Of a DNA stretch of 64,000 nt, positions 14,901-24,027 are shown one piece after another; within the stretch, counting starts at the first letter, position 1; the number at the start of each line of letters is the position of its first letter. Location: the NCBI RefSeq assembly GCF_003334855.1, contig NZ_QOWE01000033.1, positions 1 through 64,000 on the forward strand, written 5' to 3'. The notes under the pieces are model-generated. The model was given only the letters and a program-made list of their open reading frames with translations. It had not been told where the DNA came from and ran no database searches. Both the position numbers and the translations under genes were made by a program. Source of the DNA: Larkinella punicea (GTDB lineage: Bacteria; Bacteroidota; Bacteroidia; Cytophagales; Spirosomataceae).

Positions 14901-16814
14901 TTAAATACTCTTGTTCAGCACCCGCACTTTGACGTGCGACGGATTTTTGTTCGAGAAGTAAACCCGTTGGGTGGTTTTCTGGAAATCAGCCTCTGTGGCG
15001 TCGTAGATGTTCATGAATTTGCCCGGATTGCGGTCGACCAATGGAAACCACGAACTCTGTACCTGTACCATCATTTTGTGGCCTTTCTTGAACGTGTGAG
15101 CCGCGTCCTGCATGTCGAATTTCACTTCGGTCACCTCACCCGGTTTCAGCGGTTCCGGTTTGGAGAAGCTGTTGCGGAATTTCGCCCGCATCACTTCGCC
15201 CCGAACCATCAACTGAAAACCGGCCATTTTGGTCGTCGGAATCGGGCTGGTGGCCGTCGTCGTGTCGGGATAGACGTCGATTAGTTTCACCACAAAATCG
15301 GCATCCGTTCCCGTTGAAGTCACAAACAGATTCGCCATCACATTCCCGGTAATCGTCAGGTCTTCCGTCAACGCTTCCGACTCATACACCATCACGTCGG
15401 GGCGGGCAGCCGCAAACCGCTGGTCTTCGTACATGAAATCGGCACCCCGGATAATCTGGACGTTGTTGGTATACGGAACCGGTTTTTTCGGATCATTCAC
15501 GTATTCATCAAAAACCGCTTCGGTTTCCTTCGGTGGTTCGAACGACAGCTTGCCGTTGGCGTGTAAATAGATGCTGCGTTCTTCCGACTCTTTGGGTGGC
15601 CACTGGCTGTATTGCTTCCACTCGTTGGAACCCGTCAGGAAGATCGACGCATCCGGCAGTTGCGGGTCAGGGCCGTCTTTCAGGTAGTGATTGAAAAACG
15701 GCAGCTCGATTTTTTCCCGGTAGTACAGCGACGTTTTGGCGCCAAAACGAATATTTCCCAGCGATTCGCCGGTGCTGCGCGCCCAGCCACCGTGAATCCA
15801 CGGCCCCATCACCAACTTGTTAGTCGTCTTCGGATTTTTGCTTTCAATACCGGCATACACCTTCAGCGGGCCGTACAAATCTTCCTGATCGAACCAGCCG
15901 CCCACGGTCATAATGGCCGGTTTGATGTTTTTCAGGTGCGGAACAACCGCCCGGCTTTGCCAGTATTCGTCGTAGGCATCGTGTACCATCATCTCCTGCC
16001 AGAGCGCATTTTCGCCTTTGAAATACTTCTCGTTGACCTTCGACAGCGGCCCGACATTCATGTAAAATTTATACGAATCCGGGGTGTAATAACCACTGAA
16101 ACGGGGGCCTCCTTTCGTGGTCGGAGCCGGGCGGGGCTGGCCATAGGACGACAGAAAGGCGAAGGTGCCCATCAGGAAAAACGCGCCGTTGTGGTGCCGG
16201 TCGTCGCCCATATACCAGTCCGTCACCGGGGCCTGGGGCGAAACCGCCTTGAGGGCCGGGTGGGCGTCGATGGCGGTCATGGTGGTGTAAAAACCGGGTG
16301 CCGAAATGCCCCAGGTGCCCACCTTTCCGTTGTTGTTCGGAATGTTTTTGATCAGCCAGTCGATGGCGTCGTAAGTGTCCGAACTCTCATCCACATCGGT
16401 TTTCTTCTTTTTGTCGGGAATGTGCGGCCGAACTGCTACAAAGTTACCTTCCGACATCCAACGACCCCGAACATCCTGATACACAAAGATGTAACCATCT
16501 TTGGCAAATGCCATTGATGGTCCCAGCGATGTTTTATACGCGTCTGCTCCGTAGGGTGCCACGCTGTAGGGCGTCCGGTCGAACATGATCGGGTACTTCT
16601 GCGAGGTGTTTTTCGGCGTATAAATCGATGTGAACAATTTCACCCCGTCGCGCATCGGCACCATCACTTCCGTCTTGACGTAATTTTCCCGGATGTATAA
16701 CGAATCCGCCTTGTTGACCCCCGGCACTTGCGCCAGCAGTGGATTACTTAGAGCAACGACCACCACCAGCAGCAGAAGTTGGCAAATCGACGGTATTTTC
16801 AGACTGATTTTCAT
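14901..16814 (-). CDS. CocE/NonD family (S15-type) exported hydrolase
   Basis: The 637-residue product starts with a signal peptide ending near residue 28 (NPLLAQ). It has an S15/CocE alpha/beta-hydrolase domain (about 45-330) and a C-terminal galactose-binding-like jelly-roll (about 380-630). The nucleophile is S171 in GTWGISAPG, in the family position. GGWFDQEDLYG and PWIHGGW supply the expected Asp and His regions. Relatives are alpha-amino-acid ester hydrolases, glutaryl-7-ACA acylases and X-Pro dipeptidyl peptidases, so it cuts an ester or amide of an amino acid or short peptide in the periplasm. It is the fourth gene of the SusC-SusD-esterase-CocE cluster, 18 bases after the esterase. 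Confidence 0.9.
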   Translation of the reverse strand: MKISLKIPSICQLLLLVVVVALSNPLLAQVPGVNKADSLYIRENYVKTEVMVPMRDGVKLFTSIYTPKNTSQKYPIMFDRTPYSVAPYGADAYKTSLGPSMAFAKDGYIFVYQDVRGRWMSEGNFVAVRPHIPDKKKKTDVDESSDTYDAIDWLIKNIPNNNGKVGTWGISAPGFYTTMTAIDAHPALKAVSPQAPVTDWYMGDDRHHNGAFFLMGTFAFLSSYGQPRPAPTTKGGPRFSGYYTPDSYKFYMNVGPLSKVNEKYFKGENALWQEMMVHDAYDEYWQSRAVVPHLKNIKPAIMTVGGWFDQEDLYGPLKVYAGIESKNPKTTNKLVMGPWIHGGWARSTGESLGNIRFGAKTSLYYREKIELPFFNHYLKDGPDPQLPDASIFLTGSNEWKQYSQWPPKESEERSIYLHANGKLSFEPPKETEAVFDEYVNDPKKPVPYTNNVQIIRGADFMYEDQRFAAARPDVMVYESEALTEDLTITGNVMANLFVTSTGTDADFVVKLIDVYPDTTTATSPIPTTKMAGFQLMVRGEVMRAKFRNSFSKPEPLKPGEVTEVKFDMQDAAHTFKKGHKMMVQVQSSWFPLVDRNPGKFMNIYDATEADFQKTTQRVYFSNKNPSHVKVRVLNKSI

Positions 16815-16832
16815 GCGATTGCGTTGGTTAGA

Positions 16833-18461
16833 CTAATTGGCTTTCGTCGTTGCACCCTTGGCCGGAGCCATCTTTTTGATGTGTGCATCCATGATTTTGA
16901 GCAACTCGCCGTTGGAATAGGGCCGCCAGCTATGGCCACCCCGGTCGCCGTAGGTAATCGAACCGCCATAGGCTGGATTGGTGGTTTTGCTCAAAAACTC
17001 GTCGACTTTATACACCCCAAAGTTAAGGAAGAAATCGTCCATCCGCCCAACGATGATGTTCAGCTTGCCCACCAGCTTCGGCCCAACGGTGGCCCAGTTT
17101 TTCTCCAGATAATGGCGCAGGTCGTAATGTTCCTTCCAGTAAGCGGCCACGCTGGGATCGATCACCCCGGTTTTTTTGTCGAACAGCGGTTTGAAATACC
17201 CGTCGGCACCGACCGGCCCGAACACCGAACTCCAGACGTCGAGCTGACCGCCCGACCGCCCTTTCGTGCCGTTGACCAGTTCCATCATGTTGCGCTGTTC
17301 GGAGGTCAGACGCGGTTCGCCGGTTGCCGGAATACGCGTGTTCGTCGTGGGCACTTTATACCATTCGTATTCTTTGTAAAACGCATTTTTGTCTTTGTAA
17401 ATATCGATGCCTTCCACGTTCCAGAAGTCGAGCGGATCGGGCGCAAACGACCAGGTTCCGCCGTAAAATTCCGGATACCAGACCTGAAGTGCGAACGATT
17501 CCCAGCCGCCGGTCGAACCGCCGGTGAGCAAACGGGCGTAGCCTTCGCGGATGCAACGGAATTTGGTTTCAATTTCCGGGATCAATTCCTCGTGAATGGC
17601 GTCGCCAAACGGGCCGTTGTTGGCCGAGTTGACCGCGTACGAATCATCAAAATACGGCGACGGATGTTGCAGCGTGATGGCAATAAACCGGGGGCCATTA
17701 TCCGCTGTCCAGTCTTTGTAAAACTCGTTGTTTGGGTTTTCGGCAAACCGGAACGGGGGCGCGGTCGAAAAGTGGCCTTGCTGATACACCGTCGGATAGA
17801 GCCGGGTAGGTTCCTCGTCGTAGCCTTTCGGTAATAAAATCGTCGCGCCGATGAAAATGGGATGACCCCAGAATTTCGTCAATTTGGCGCTCTGAATTTT
17901 GATGTGCTTCACCCATTTGGTATCCGCAGGTACCGAAATGGGCGGAATCACCTTCGTCACTTCCAGCTTGATGGTTTCGCTTTTCGCCGGGTCGATCGTG
18001 ATTTTCTGAACGGCACTGTAGACATTCCCCGGCGATCGGGTCCATTGCTGGCCTTCCCACTGATCCATGTGCATCCACACCGTGTGGCCGTCCGACCGCT
18101 TGAATTCGGTGTATTTGTTCAAAACCGCCTGCACAAAATACTCGCCTTTCGGAACATCTTTCAGCGCGTTAATGGGATAACCCAGCGTAGAACCGTCGAT
18201 GGTGATGGCTTTGCCCGCGGCCAGTTTTTCAAAATCCGCTCCCCAGAACTGCGTGCCATAACGGCCCACCTGCTGGCGGGGTTCGGTGCTGTCTTTGCGC
18301 GTAATGATCAGAAACATCCGACCCGTCAGGGGCGTTGCACTGATGGCGGCCGGAAACGAAAGTTCAAACTTGAGCTTCGTCTGGGAAAAACCGGCAAATG
18401 AGGTCAGAACAGCCAGAACGATGAGCAATCGCCGGGCGATCTTACTGTGGAAATGATTCAT
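16833..18461 (-). CDS. exported esterase-like alpha/beta hydrolase
   Basis: The start is ATG 18461 (MNHFHSKIARRLLIVLAVLTSFAGFSQ), giving a signal peptide; earlier starts lie inside the end of susD. The 542-residue product has an N-terminal beta-rich part (about 28-190) and a putative-esterase alpha/beta-hydrolase domain (about 200-530). The nucleophile is S316 in GGSTGGWES, as in D-type esterases. The His is probably in GDRGGHSW near the C-terminus. It should hydrolyse an ester in the periplasm. It follows susD by 22 bases and precedes the CocE hydrolase by 18, so it is part of the operon. Confidence 0.85.
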   Translation of the reverse strand: MNHFHSKIARRLLIVLAVLTSFAGFSQTKLKFELSFPAAISATPLTGRMFLIITRKDSTEPRQQVGRYGTQFWGADFEKLAAGKAITIDGSTLGYPINALKDVPKGEYFVQAVLNKYTEFKRSDGHTVWMHMDQWEGQQWTRSPGNVYSAVQKITIDPAKSETIKLEVTKVIPPISVPADTKWVKHIKIQSAKLTKFWGHPIFIGATILLPKGYDEEPTRLYPTVYQQGHFSTAPPFRFAENPNNEFYKDWTADNGPRFIAITLQHPSPYFDDSYAVNSANNGPFGDAIHEELIPEIETKFRCIREGYARLLTGGSTGGWESFALQVWYPEFYGGTWSFAPDPLDFWNVEGIDIYKDKNAFYKEYEWYKVPTTNTRIPATGEPRLTSEQRNMMELVNGTKGRSGGQLDVWSSVFGPVGADGYFKPLFDKKTGVIDPSVAAYWKEHYDLRHYLEKNWATVGPKLVGKLNIIVGRMDDFFLNFGVYKVDEFLSKTTNPAYGGSITYGDRGGHSWRPYSNGELLKIMDAHIKKMAPAKGATTKAN

Positions 18462-18483
18462 AAAATGGGGGTTAGGGGTTAGG

Positions 18484-19866
18484 TTACTGCGGATTTTTGG
18501 CATCCCACTGAATTTCGGCAAACGGACGGATCAGTTGATCGTACACTTTATGATTCGGCTGATCGTTCGGAAGCTGGGCCAGACGGCCGTAGCGTCGCAT
18601 GTCGAACCAGCGGTGGCCTTCGTAAAACAACGAATACCGGCGTTGATTCAGCAACTCGTCGATCAGGGCATTTTTGTCGTTCAGAATCGCCGGTTTGGCG
18701 GTCGCCAGTTCCTTTAATCCGGCACCAGTCCGAACCTTGTTCAGGGCCGTCACGGCATCCGTCAGTTTGCCGGTTTGAATCATCGCTTCGGCATACATCA
18801 GAATCAGCTCTTCGTTCCGGATGATTGAAATCGGATTGGTACTGAGCGGATACATCGACACGTCGTACTCGCCAATAATTCCGTTCAGGGCGCGGGCGGA
18901 GGTGCGTTTCGTTACTTTTTTCGTCACCCGCGTATCCCCGACTTCAGCCTGAGAGATAAACAACGCCTGTGCGACCACGGGCGAAGCCGTGGTGTTCAGT
19001 TGCTGAAATTGCGGATTCGTAATATCCCCCGAGGTGGTTGAATACGTGAAATTGGGGCCGGTGGTCAGCGCACCGTTCAGGTCGAAAAACGACTCACCCA
19101 GCGTGGACAACAACCCCGTCCAGTCCTGCTGGTACATGGCTGTCCGTGCGGCCAGCGCCCGGTTGAATTTCCGGAAATTGGCGGGCGTATTGAACCCGGC
19201 ATAGCCACTCGTCATCGTAAATCCGAAAGCCGTTCCGCCCGCAGCCAGTTGCGTCGCTCCTTCGTCCAGCAGTCGCCGGATTTCTTTCAGACCGTCTTCA
19301 TACGAAACAAACGGCCCCGGTTTCAGCATATCCCCCGGGCTGTATAAATCCGTGTATTTGATCCGGATGCCGTTTTTATACTGCATGTTGAGCATACACA
19401 ACATCGTGTAGGCCGATACGGTATTGGAAAACCCGCGAATCCCCTGCTTTTCGGCATCGGTCAGCGCACTGGGGGCGGAATTTTCGGCAGCCAGTTTAAA
19501 ATACTCGGCCCGGCGACGGGTCTGGGAAAAATCACTGTAATAACCGTTGAATAAGGTAGTTGCGCTAAAACCGCCATTGGTCGTTCCCAGCAATTCGGTC
19601 GTCCAGGTCAGTTCCGTAGAAGCGAGGTTGTAGATTTCCCGGCCAATGGAACCGGTTACCCGAACCAGGTTCGACTGCCCGTTGCGGAAAGACGACTGAA
19701 TGCCGATGCCCATCTGGTTGATCTGGATCCGCGACGCGTTGGTCAGGATGGACTCCAGGGCGGGGTTGTTGGGGTCGATGGTATCTTCGACCTCGAAAAA
19801 GCTACAGGACGGCATCGCAAAAGCAAGTCCGGCCAGGAGAATGGTATGTTTTAGAGAAAATTTCAT
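18484..19866 (-). CDS. SusD/RagB-like outer-membrane substrate-binding lipoprotein
   Basis: The 460-residue product begins with a lipoprotein signal (lipobox MPSC, Cys21). It has SusD-like architecture: TPR-type helices with the end motif EELILMYAEAMIQTGK and RRYSLFYEGHRWFDMRRYGR, both diagnostic. SusD proteins sit on the cell surface and hand ligand to their SusC partner. It follows susC by 95 bases, which include a G/C-run hairpin. The downstream partners are an esterase and a CocE hydrolase with no polysaccharide-degrading enzyme, so the ligand may be a peptide or esterified molecule; that is inference. Confidence 0.93.
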   Translation of the reverse strand: MKFSLKHTILLAGLAFAMPSCSFFEVEDTIDPNNPALESILTNASRIQINQMGIGIQSSFRNGQSNLVRVTGSIGREIYNLASTELTWTTELLGTTNGGFSATTLFNGYYSDFSQTRRRAEYFKLAAENSAPSALTDAEKQGIRGFSNTVSAYTMLCMLNMQYKNGIRIKYTDLYSPGDMLKPGPFVSYEDGLKEIRRLLDEGATQLAAGGTAFGFTMTSGYAGFNTPANFRKFNRALAARTAMYQQDWTGLLSTLGESFFDLNGALTTGPNFTYSTTSGDITNPQFQQLNTTASPVVAQALFISQAEVGDTRVTKKVTKRTSARALNGIIGEYDVSMYPLSTNPISIIRNEELILMYAEAMIQTGKLTDAVTALNKVRTGAGLKELATAKPAILNDKNALIDELLNQRRYSLFYEGHRWFDMRRYGRLAQLPNDQPNHKVYDQLIRPFAEIQWDAKNPQ

Positions 19867-19888
19867 AGAGGAATAATTTGAGTGTTTG

Positions 19889-19956
19889 GCCCCCCACCCC
19901 CTGAAGGGGGCTTTTGCACTCGGTTTGTTTAAGCCCCCTTCAGGGGGTGGGGGGGC
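19889..19956. repeat. G/C-run hairpin between susC and susD
   Basis: CCCCCTGAAGGGGGCTT (left arm, about 19889-19914) is mirrored at 19931-19956. The loop is about 16 nt. The same kind of hairpin occurs at 46491-46557. It ends five bases from the susC stop codon, where it could set different susC and susD mRNA levels. Confidence 0.9.
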
Positions 19957-19961
19957 AATTC

Positions 19962-22900
19962 TTAAAAATCAACCGCAATGTGGAAGAAGATCCGTTTGCT
20001 GTTCGGGAAAGCGGCATTGTCGACGCTCGCGCCCACCGACTGGTTTCCAAAGTTCGACGCTTCGGGATCGTAGCCTTCGTATTTGGTGAAGGTCAGCAGG
20101 TTTTGGGCCGACGTACCGATCCGGATGTTGGACACCACATTGGCGAACGCTTTGCCCAGAATGGTTCTGGGAACCGTGTAGTACAGCGAAACCTCGCGCA
20201 ACCGCACATAACTTGCATCCTGAATGAATTCGCGGGCCGTTACGTTGGGATTGGCCGGTAGCCGGGCGCGTCCGTTGGGCAGGCCCACGTTACCATACAA
20301 ATTGTCGACCTGACTCCAGTCTTTGGTCGTACCGCCCGTATCTTTCTGTTTAGTCGTCAGGTTGGAGTTGTGATTCCCCTGGCTGGTGTGCAGCAGAAAT
20401 CCGAAGTCGAAGCTTTGGAAGATCTTGAACTGGTTGGAAAACGAAACCTGGTATTTCGGCTGTGCATCTTCGTAGCGGGTCGCCTGGGCAACGCCCTGGG
20501 CATCCGGAACGTTCGGGGAGCCATACCAGCGGGTTGGCGATTCGCCCAGCCGCAACTGGTTGCGTCCGTAGATACTGAAACCGGAACCCACCGTCGTGTT
20601 CGGAATTTCCAGTCGCGTAATTTTGCTGCGGTTGAACCAGTATTGCACCGAGGAGGTCCAGGTAAAATTCGACATCTCGACCGGTGTGACGTTCAGCCCC
20701 AACTCGACGCCCCGGTTTTGCAAATCACCCACCGGATAGGCGTTGAACTGCGTAACCCCCGTTCCGGATGATAAGGTGTAGGGATTCAGCAGGTTGAAGA
20801 TTTTTTTATCGTAATACGTCGCTTCCAGGCTAACCCGGTTTTTGAACAAGCCCAGATCGACACCCCATTCCACTTCCTGCGCCGTTTCGGGCTCGATGGT
20901 CGGGTTTCCAACGCTCGTGGGCGTAACGGAACCCAGTTGGCCGTCGATGATGGTGGTTCCGAGCGAGGTGAAGAGGTTTCCGTATGCCGGTACGCCCCCG
21001 GTCCGGCCAAAAGCACCCCGGAGTTTGAACTGGCTGATGGGGTCGTAGGACCAGAAACCAAATTTTGTCAGGTTAACGGCCAGTGATGCGCGCGGAAAAC
21101 CGTACCACTTCGCATTGTCGCCGTTCAAGCTCGATTTGTCGAAGCGAATTCCCAGCGTACCGATGATTTTATCCTGGTAATTGGCTTCCTGCTGGGCAAT
21201 CAGACCCACATCCTGCCAGGTTTGCCAGGTCTCGCTGAACGTGCGGACGCTTCCGGTGTTGGGATTTTTCTGTTTGGGTAACAAACCGTCACCCTGAATC
21301 CAGCTAAAATCGTTGTCGGTCGACAGCCGCACCGTTCCCACCTGCGAAGTCAGGTCGAGTTTGCCGCCCAGCAACTGCCAGTTGTAAATCAGGAAAGCCT
21401 GCAAATTGGTGTTGAAACTCCGGTTTTTCGAATACCGGGAAGCACCGGGCGTGGCCCGGGTGAGCTGCGATTGCAAATCTTCCGGGAAATACACTTCCGC
21501 TTCCGTGTTGACGTAATCCAGACCGCCTTGCAGAGCCAGTTTCAGCGTGCTGTTCGGTTTTTGCAGGAAGTAAATATTGCTGGTAAACGACTGAATAAAC
21601 CGGTTGGTGAGCTCGTCGTTGATCGTCCGCTCGGCAATGGCAACCGGGCTGTCGCCGGTGTAGCGGGACAGCGGGTAAACGCCGTTGACGGGCATTAACT
21701 GGGCATAATTAGGGGTATAGGCCAGGGTGTAGCCAATCGAAACGCCCCGGTTGTCGTTCCCGCTGAAACTCCGCTGGGCGCCCGTTTGCATGTAGCTGGA
21801 ACCAATCGAAAAATCGACCCATTTCGCCAGTTTGTGATCCACGTTCAGGCGGATCGACTTCCGTTGAAAACCGGTTCCTTTTTGGATGCCGGTTTCGTCG
21901 TTCAAACCAGCCGCCATGTAAAATTTGGTCTTGTCGTTCCCGCCGGAAATGCTCAGCCGGGTGTTCGTAATTTTGCCGGTATTGCCGTAAATGTATTTTT
22001 CATAATCATACAGCTTGCCTTCGGCGGTGGCTTTCTGCCACAGGTCGATTTCGGTTTTGCTGCCACTGCCCACGGTTCCATTGCCAAAAACGTAGTCGAA
22101 TTTGGTCTGTCCTTCCGGGCCGATGGGGTCCAGGCTGAAGCCTTCGTAACCCAGCAGTTTGGTGGCAGACGAAAAGCCAACATCCTGACCGAAGCTCACT
22201 TTGGTTTTACCCGCTTTCCCTTTTTTCGTAGTAATGATAATCACCCCGGCATTGGCGCGGGTTCCGTAGATAGCGGCCGCACTGGGGCCTTTCAGGATTT
22301 CCATCGACTCGATGTCGGCGGGGTTGATGTCCGAAATCCGGTTGGGGGCCTGATCCTGATTGGCTCCCGCCCCGCTGAACGAGCCGGAACCGGCCCCGGT
22401 GGCAAACTGCGAGTTGTTGACGAAAACGCCATCGATGACATACAACGGCTCCGAACTTCCGTTGATGGACGAAATCCCGCGCAATTTCACGGAAATCCCA
22501 CCGCCGGGCGCCCCACTGTTCTGCACGATGTTGGCCCCGACAATTTTACCGCTCATGGCGGCATCGAGGGTCACCGGGCGGGTTTTTCCGACCAGTTCGT
22601 CCGACGAAATCCGGGTGACGGCATTGGCGGCATTGCTCCGTTTGACGCTCGTTGCCAAACCCGAAACAATGACTTCGTCGAGGCTCTGGCTGGCTTCTGT
22701 CATCGTCACGTTGATGGCATTGGAGGAGGCCGAAACGGGTGCTTCCTGGGTCAGAAAGCCAATGTAGGAGAATACCAGCGTTTTGGTGCCGGCCGGTGCC
22801 AGCAGGGAATAATTTCCGTTGACGTCCGAAACGCTGCCTTTTGAAGAACCTTTGGCAACCACGTTGACGCCGGGCAGGGGAGTACCATCAGATGAACTGG

Positions 22901-22994
22901 TGATTTTTCCGGAAAGCGTTCGGTCTTGCGCCCAGGCTTTTCCGAGGCCGCTGACGACGATCCAGACCAGTAACAGAGAGTAGATTTGCTTCAT
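19962..22994 (-). CDS. SusC/RagA-like TonB-dependent outer-membrane transporter
   Basis: The start is ATG 22994 (MKQIYSLLLVWIVVSGLGKAWAQ), a normal signal peptide; an earlier start would extend the leader without purpose. The 1010-residue product has a CarboxypepD_reg-like domain (about 24-105), then a TonB plug with SLDEVIVSG and the SusC signature LYVIDGVFVNN, then a 22-strand barrel to the end. It imports a large ligand across the outer membrane with TonB energy, together with the SusD protein encoded next. A TATATTTG -7 and a TTTG -33 lie about 230 bases upstream. The C-terminus ends in an aromatic residue (FHIAVDF), as needed for barrel assembly. Confidence 0.95.
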   Translation of the reverse strand: MKQIYSLLLVWIVVSGLGKAWAQDRTLSGKITSSSDGTPLPGVNVVAKGSSKGSVSDVNGNYSLLAPAGTKTLVFSYIGFLTQEAPVSASSNAINVTMTEASQSLDEVIVSGLATSVKRSNAANAVTRISSDELVGKTRPVTLDAAMSGKIVGANIVQNSGAPGGGISVKLRGISSINGSSEPLYVIDGVFVNNSQFATGAGSGSFSGAGANQDQAPNRISDINPADIESMEILKGPSAAAIYGTRANAGVIIITTKKGKAGKTKVSFGQDVGFSSATKLLGYEGFSLDPIGPEGQTKFDYVFGNGTVGSGSKTEIDLWQKATAEGKLYDYEKYIYGNTGKITNTRLSISGGNDKTKFYMAAGLNDETGIQKGTGFQRKSIRLNVDHKLAKWVDFSIGSSYMQTGAQRSFSGNDNRGVSIGYTLAYTPNYAQLMPVNGVYPLSRYTGDSPVAIAERTINDELTNRFIQSFTSNIYFLQKPNSTLKLALQGGLDYVNTEAEVYFPEDLQSQLTRATPGASRYSKNRSFNTNLQAFLIYNWQLLGGKLDLTSQVGTVRLSTDNDFSWIQGDGLLPKQKNPNTGSVRTFSETWQTWQDVGLIAQQEANYQDKIIGTLGIRFDKSSLNGDNAKWYGFPRASLAVNLTKFGFWSYDPISQFKLRGAFGRTGGVPAYGNLFTSLGTTIIDGQLGSVTPTSVGNPTIEPETAQEVEWGVDLGLFKNRVSLEATYYDKKIFNLLNPYTLSSGTGVTQFNAYPVGDLQNRGVELGLNVTPVEMSNFTWTSSVQYWFNRSKITRLEIPNTTVGSGFSIYGRNQLRLGESPTRWYGSPNVPDAQGVAQATRYEDAQPKYQVSFSNQFKIFQSFDFGFLLHTSQGNHNSNLTTKQKDTGGTTKDWSQVDNLYGNVGLPNGRARLPANPNVTAREFIQDASYVRLREVSLYYTVPRTILGKAFANVVSNIRIGTSAQNLLTFTKYEGYDPEASNFGNQSVGASVDNAAFPNSKRIFFHIAVDF

Positions 22995-23369
22995 TATTGA
23001 ATAGTTTGGGTTATAAAAATGGAAGAAAGTAAGAATGGGTGTGTTGAGTACAGGCAATAGCAGTTCTGCGCTCCTCACGACAAGGAGACCGCACGACTGT
23101 TCAGAATGGGAAGAAAAAGGGCAGCAAACCGGGAAGTTTGCCGGAGATGGTTTTGGCCTGTTGGTTTTGTAAGGCGTCAGAAAAACTGACGATGCAATTA
23201 TAGGTACTTATTCTTGAAGCGCAAATATAATTTTGAAAATATTGAAATTGTCAAAATATTTTAAAGATTATTGATGGAATTATGAAATTAAATATTGTAT
23301 ATTTTTTATCTTTTTTATAATGTTTTGCAGAAAGCAGATATTGGGCAATAGAATTCTACCATTTAGTAA
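22995..23369. other. intergenic region upstream of susC
   Basis: This 375-base stretch holds the long 5' leader and promoter of the susC operon and the region downstream of the DUF6134-like gene. No small gene or RNA family is recognised. The part beyond 23200 is very AT-rich. Confidence 0.5.
23224..23257 (-). promoter_or_regulatory. promoter of the susC-susD operon
   Basis: On the minus strand TTTG (complement of 23254-23257) and TATATTTG (complement of 23224-23231) are 22 bases apart. They match the Bacteroidota -33 TTTG and -7 TAnnTTTG consensus. Transcription would start near 23217, about 220 bases before the susC start. Confidence 0.6.
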
Positions 23370-23972
23370 TTATTCGATCGATCGTATTACAAAATTCTTG
23401 ATCGGGTTCTTTTTTATGATCTTCACTAACTTTCCTTTTGTGTAAAAGTACTCGTCTTCCCGATCATCGATTCGAATGCGGTAACTTCCTTTTTTCGTGG
23501 GTTCGATGGTAGCGTAATTGCCGAAGTATTCCGCAAAAACCCGGGTGCGACCCACCGGTTCTTCAAAATAAAGCCGCATGGTTGTAAAGTCGATCGGGTT
23601 CGGTTCAATCGCTTTTCGTTCGTATTTATACTGCCTGACGTTGATGTCGTAATGGTCTTTTTTCCAGATAATGTCGGACTGGTAATTCCCGTGATTGGAT
23701 AGCGCGTCGATGTCGGAATGCAGGAGCTGGCGGGAGGTCGGATCGTGGCGGGAAACGGTTTTATAATAGACTTTTATTTTTCCGAAAAACCAGAATTCGA
23801 CGTCGCTGATCTGGTCGTAAACCACCGAGCCGGGGCTGGTAATCTGGGCAACCGTCATTGTTCCAACGCGAAAACCGGCGATATCGATTTCGTATTTTTG
23901 ATTTACCGTCTGGCAGAAGCTTCGCGTGCAGGTCAGTATCAATAAGCTGGTAATGAGAAAAAACTGTAGCAC
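23370..23972 (-). CDS. exported DUF6134-like protein
   Basis: The 200-residue product has a signal peptide ending near residue 20 (TRSFCQ). The rest is a beta-rich domain with IAGFRVGTM near the start and YFEEPVGRTRVFAEYFG in the second half, a pattern of the DUF6134 family of Bacteroidota periplasmic proteins with no known activity. The gene is transcribed divergently from the GH20 gene; the two start codons are only 55 bases apart. The operon or regulator is unknown. Confidence 0.65.
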   Translation of the reverse strand: MLQFFLITSLLILTCTRSFCQTVNQKYEIDIAGFRVGTMTVAQITSPGSVVYDQISDVEFWFFGKIKVYYKTVSRHDPTSRQLLHSDIDALSNHGNYQSDIIWKKDHYDINVRQYKYERKAIEPNPIDFTTMRLYFEEPVGRTRVFAEYFGNYATIEPTKKGSYRIRIDDREDEYFYTKGKLVKIIKKNPIKNFVIRSIE

Positions 23973-24027
23973 GTTCGAACTGGTTTTATGTACTTTTAAC
24001 CGATTAAAAACTCAACTGCTTGTGTGT

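Noticed and set aside
21786-22844. 352-codon plus-strand frame opposite susC.
   Set aside because: Antisense shadow; susC on the other strand has plug and barrel motifs through this interval.
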